6,176 nt of DNA from an uncultured Phycisphaerales bacterium (GTDB lineage Bacteria; Planctomycetota; Phycisphaerae; WQYP01), in contig CALCHA010000127.1 of NCBI GenBank assembly GCA_937901265.1, positions 1-6,176 on the forward strand, read 5' to 3'. Each line of letters begins with the position of its first letter. The first letter of the stretch is position 1. A program made the position numbers and the translations under genes. Shown here piece by piece: positions 3,797 to 6,176 of this stretch. The notes under the pieces are model-generated. The model was given only the letters and a program-made list of their open reading frames with translations, searched no databases and had not been told where the DNA came from.

Positions 3797-6176
3797 TTAC
3801 TTCGAGTCGACTTCTGCCGTCACGTCCTTGAAGCCATCGGCATGGGCGGTGATGTGGATCGGCCCAGCGGCGCGCGTGGTCTGCACGATCGCCAGGCACA
3901 TCCCGTTGGCGGTGCTGCGCTGATCCGTCTTGTAACCCTCTTCGATACTGCTGCTGCCGTTGTCGACGCCGATGATCGTGCCCGGACCCGTAACGGTGAA
4001 ATGCACCATGGGGTCGCCCGCGGCTGGCTTGTTGGTAACCAGATGTCCCTTGGCATCAAGCAGGCGGATGGCCACGTGGATGACGTCGCGGCCATCGGCG
4101 TCGGCGGTGGATTTGTCGGCCTGCATGTCGAGGCTGGCCGGTTCACCCGTGGTGTAGAGGATGTCCGTGGCGACCACCTGGCCGCCCGACATGCCGACGG
4201 CTTTCAGCGTTCCGGGTTCGTAGTGAACGTCCCAGCTCAAATGGAGGTCGTCGGTGGCCGCACCGCCGCCGCCGCCAAAGCCGCCGCCGCGCCCGCCGGG
4301 AGTGGCCGTGCGCCCGGACACGGGGTACTTCCGCACGACCCTGTTGGCATAGGGTCGGTCGTTGATGAAGAGCTGCACGGAATCGCAGTTCGAGTAGGCA
4401 TACACTGTCAGCGTCTGGCCCTCGTGGCCCGGCCAGGTCCATGATGGGAAAATGTGGACCATGGGTTTGGTGGTCCACTGGCTCTGGTAGAAGTAATAGC
4501 CGTCTTTCGGGAAGCCGCAGCGGTCGATGACGCCGGAGGAGGAGCCCGGAACGCCTTCGCCGAGGTAATCGATGCCCGTCCACATGTAGTCGCCGATGAC
4601 GTAGTCATTGGCTTTGACGGCTTTCCAGAGATTTTCGACGTTGAGGCTGGGCGCTCCCGAGCCGCGGCCGAAGCCGAACCCACCGCCGCGTGCCCCGCCC
4701 CGGCCGCGACTGCCGGCCGGCCCCGCTTCGCGCGTGGTCGCGGCTTGCGTGGAAGGCACATTCAAGACCGCAAACGGGTCGCCGTAGGCGCCACGTGAGC
4801 CGCCCATTGCACCATCTTCCGTGCCAATGAATTTTCGGGTGGGATACAGGGCGCGATCCGGCGCGTAATAGAGGTAGCTATACTCCGCCCAACGATCGAC
4901 ATAGTTGTAGCCGGCGATATCCAATTGATTGACGAAGTCGAGCGTGGTGGACCGTGGCTCGGCATGCATGTTGTCACAGGCGGAAGTCACCGGGCGGCCA
5001 CCGGTCGCCAGGGGATCCTCCTGATGAAAGATGTCCACGATGCCCTTCAGGGTCTTCCACCCGTCCGGCTCGGTTTGCTCATTATGGATTTCATTGCCCG
5101 CGCTCCAGATGACTACACAAGGGTGGTTGCGGTCGCGATCGACAAAATCGGTCACGTCCTTTTTCCACCATTCGTCAAAGTAGAGGCTGTAATCGCTGCG
5201 GTTTTTCCCCTCACGCCACTGATCGAACGCCTCCCCCATCACCGTGATTCCCAGTTGATCGCACAGATCCAGAACGGCGGGATCGGCCGGCGCGTGGCTC
5301 CAGCGAATCGAGTTGCAGCCCATCTCCTTAAGCAGTTTGAGTCGGCGAATCCACACGCCGTCCGGGACGGCGACGCCCACCGGGCCACCATCAAAGTGCA
5401 AACACACGCCATTAAGTTTCACGTGCTCGCCATTGATCAGGAGCCCTTTGTTCACATCGTATTCCAACTTGCGGATGCCGATGGGCGTGTCGTATTGGTC
5501 CACCGTGGCCCCGCCGCTTCTTACGATCGTGCGGACCGTGTACATGGTGGGATGATCCGGCGACCAGAGATTCGGGTTGGCCAGGGTCATTTTCTCGTTG
5601 GTCTTTGTCTCATTGCCCGCGGCAATCTGCCCCGACGTCGTGACCGTCGCAACTTCTTTGCCTTCTTTATCGAGCAGCGTGGAAACGAGTTCGTACGCGG
5701 CGGCGGCGCTCCGCTGGTTGTTCAGCTTCACCTCGACGTTGATCGTCGCGCTTTCAGGGGAAACCGTGGGGGCCGTCACATACGTTCCCCACTGGGGGAT
5801 ATGCAGGCCGTCGGTGACGATGAGGAAGGTGTGCCGATAAATGCCCGAGCCGGGATACCACCGCGAGTTCGGTTGGTGCGTGTTGTCCACCTGCACGGCA
5901 AGCGTGTTGTTCGCGCCGAAATTCAGCAGCATCACGCGCGCCACGATCTTGCTTTCCAGTTCGCTGTTGTGCAGTTCGCTGGCAACGATGTGGCAATCGG
6001 TCACCGCGCCGCTGGGCGCGATGGTGATGCTCAGCACGACCTTGCCGCGCAGCGAAGGATTTTCCCGCAGCGCGCGGTTGTAGAGGGCGTAGAAGGCGCT
6101 CTTGTTGCGGTCGAAGACGATGTTGATGTCTTCCAGCGAACGGCCGGACCGGGCGGCGGCGCGGTTGGGGTTCTGC
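3797..6176 (-). CDS. Chimeric open frame: TonB-like AgmX/PglI C-terminus joined to truncated GH2 glycosidase (5' end outside window)
   Basis: The frame is open from the right edge to the TAA at 3799-3797. Numbering from the GTG at 6037, residues upstream of about 42 are an AgmX/PglI-type TonB C-terminal domain. From about 43 (NNTLAVQVDN) the protein is a glycoside hydrolase family 2 enzyme of the beta-galactosidase/beta-glucuronidase type, which cleaves terminal sugars with retention. Its parts are: last strand of the sugar-binding domain with HQPNSRWYPGSGIYRH (54-69); an Ig-like domain (about 88-190); a TIM barrel (about 191-535) with acid/base Glu316 in WSAGNE and probable nucleophile Glu407 in GTED; then C-terminal Ig-like domains of the DUF4982 kind (about 536-744). 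His214 and His248 fit the barrel histidines that stabilise the transition state. The catalytic core looks intact, but the signal peptide and most of the sugar-binding domain are missing. Two Gly/Arg-rich inserts lie in loops. An in-frame join cutting both domains suggests recombination or misassembly. Both family calls are sure; whether the joined protein exists is not. Confidence 0.8.
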   Translation of the reverse strand, partial: QNPNRAAARSGRSLEDINIVFDRNKSAFYALYNRALRENPSLRGKVVLSITIAPSGAVTDCHIVASELHNSELESKIVARVMLLNFGANNTLAVQVDNTHQPNSRWYPGSGIYRHTFLIVTDGLHIPQWGTYVTAPTVSPESATINVEVKLNNQRSAAAAYELVSTLLDKEGKEVATVTTSGQIAAGNETKTNEKMTLANPNLWSPDHPTMYTVRTIVRSGGATVDQYDTPIGIRKLEYDVNKGLLINGEHVKLNGVCLHFDGGPVGVAVPDGVWIRRLKLLKEMGCNSIRWSHAPADPAVLDLCDQLGITVMGEAFDQWREGKNRSDYSLYFDEWWKKDVTDFVDRDRNHPCVVIWSAGNEIHNEQTEPDGWKTLKGIVDIFHQEDPLATGGRPVTSACDNMHAEPRSTTLDFVNQLDIAGYNYVDRWAEYSYLYYAPDRALYPTRKFIGTEDGAMGGSRGAYGDPFAVLNVPSTQAATTREAGPAGSRGRGGARGGGFGFGRGSGAPSLNVENLWKAVKANDYVIGDYMWTGIDYLGEGVPGSSSGVIDRCGFPKDGYYFYQSQWTTKPMVHIFPSWTWPGHEGQTLTVYAYSNCDSVQLFINDRPYANRVVRKYPVSGRTATPGGRGGGFGGGGGAATDDLHLSWDVHYEPGTLKAVGMSGGQVVATDILYTTGEPASLDMQADKSTADADGRDVIHVAIRLLDAKGHLVTNKPAAGDPMVHFTVTGPGTIIGVDNGSSSIEEGYKTDQRSTANGMCLAIVQTTRAAGPIHITAHADGFKDVTAEVDSK
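4256..4318 (-). repeat. Gly-rich low-complexity insert 2 in the GH2 C-terminal region
   Basis: Residues 574-594 include PGGRGGGFGGGGGAA, placed between the strand ANRVVRKYPV and LHLSWDVHYEPG of an Ig-like domain. It shares the GRGGGFG-type unit with insert 1, so the two may have arisen by the same codon slippage or by copying. Confidence 0.75.
4649..4741 (-). repeat. Gly/Arg-rich low-complexity insert 1 in the GH2 barrel
   Basis: Residues 433-463 (GTG 6037 = 1) hold a run such as SRGRGGARGGGFGFGRGSG between the nucleophile region (GTEDGAMGGSRGAYG) and the strand NVENLWKAV. The DNA is a GC-rich, slippage-prone array of GGC/CGC-type codons. It is likely a flexible surface loop, and its composition differs sharply from the flanking globular sequence. 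Confidence 0.75.
5912..6176 (-). other. AgmX/PglI-type TonB C-terminal domain, cut at its 3' end
   Basis: Reading leftward from the edge, the protein shows an Arg/Ala/Asn linker, then SLEDINIVFDRNKSAFYALYNRALRENPSL, then GKVVLSITIAPSGAVTDCHIV, then SELESKIVARVMLLNFGA. This order (self-association helix, Gly-Lys-Val-Val strand, IAPSGAV turn, second helix, NFGA) is typical of AgmX/PglI C-terminal domains, which are TonB-like and placed in the periplasm of gliding or envelope-energised bacteria. Relatives continue after NFGA with a last strand ending near a YPIDF motif. Here the sequence turns into GH2 instead. The N-terminal part of this protein lies beyond the window. Confidence 0.7.

Larger units (their letters stand above)
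3797..5911 (-). other. GH2 glycosidase part of the chimera, N-terminally truncated
   Basis: This segment is the GH2 enzyme without its start. Relatives normally carry a signal peptide and a jelly-roll sugar-binding domain of well over 100 residues before the LAVQVDN strand, and none of that is here. Inside the barrel two usually conserved spots differ: the His-His of LHHDGG is His-Phe (LHFDGG, 213-218), and the Asn of SHNP is Ala (SHAP, 247-250). These may narrow substrate choice. Taken alone, this would be annotated as a 5'-truncated gene. Confidence 0.7.

Noticed and set aside
1945..3831. Open frame of 628 codons on the + strand across the whole DHS-like gene
   Set aside because: It is rich in His, Arg, Pro and Gln with no recognisable domain, and it mirrors the DHS-like gene on the other strand. 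The - strand product matches a known family along its length, so this is a GC-bias shadow.
6035..6037. GTG at 6037 as the true start of the - strand frame
   Set aside because: The frame stays open to the window edge, and the upstream codons encode conserved AgmX/PglI-type sequence, so the GTG is an internal valine of the GKVV strand.

Overview
This is a GC-rich bacterial window with dense coding and short intergenic gaps. It carries four protein-coding units in a convergent layout: two on the + strand (1-2081) and two on the - strand (2074-6176). I see no rRNA, tRNA, CRISPR array or insertion sequence. The gene types (a bacterial deoxyhypusine synthase-like protein, a large secreted-type GH2 glycosidase with Gly/Arg-rich loops, and an AgmX/PglI-type TonB-like domain) would suit a Verrucomicrobiota (Opitutae-like), Planctomycetota or Acidobacteriota genome. 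That is an impression from family resemblance, not a proof.

Left arm (+ strand). The 3' part of a von Willebrand factor A (VWA)-type gene (1-716) is followed after 57 bases by a full-length but divergent adenylosuccinate synthetase (PurA) homologue (774-2081). The gap holds a perfect 13-bp hairpin that ends one base before a strong AAGGAG ribosome binding site. The PurA homologue keeps the catalytic Asp and His. It has lost several residues that in housekeeping PurA bind the IMP phosphate and the guanine of GTP, so it probably joins Asp or a similar amine to another nucleotide-like substrate. With a VWA gene as its operon partner, it looks more like a specialised metabolite, stress or conflict system than de novo purine synthesis.

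Right arm (- strand). A deoxyhypusine synthase (DHS)-family protein (3579-2074) overlaps the 3' end of the PurA homologue by 8 bp, tail to tail. Its C-terminal two thirds form a complete DHS domain with the catalytic Lys kept. About 175 extra N-terminal residues begin with what looks like a degenerate copy of the DHS entry module. Upstream of it, 6176-3797 is one open frame that is plainly chimeric: a TonB-like AgmX/PglI C-terminal domain, cut before its last strand, runs in frame into a GH2 beta-galactosidase-type enzyme that lacks its signal peptide and nearly all of its N-terminal sugar-binding domain. The join lies at about 5905-5923. Both partners are cut inside a domain, so this is either a recent illegitimate recombination or an assembly chimera, and it is the first thing to verify.

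The strongest leads are the in-frame chimera, the VWA plus divergent PurA pair with its ribosome-site hairpin, and the internally duplicated DHS-like protein.
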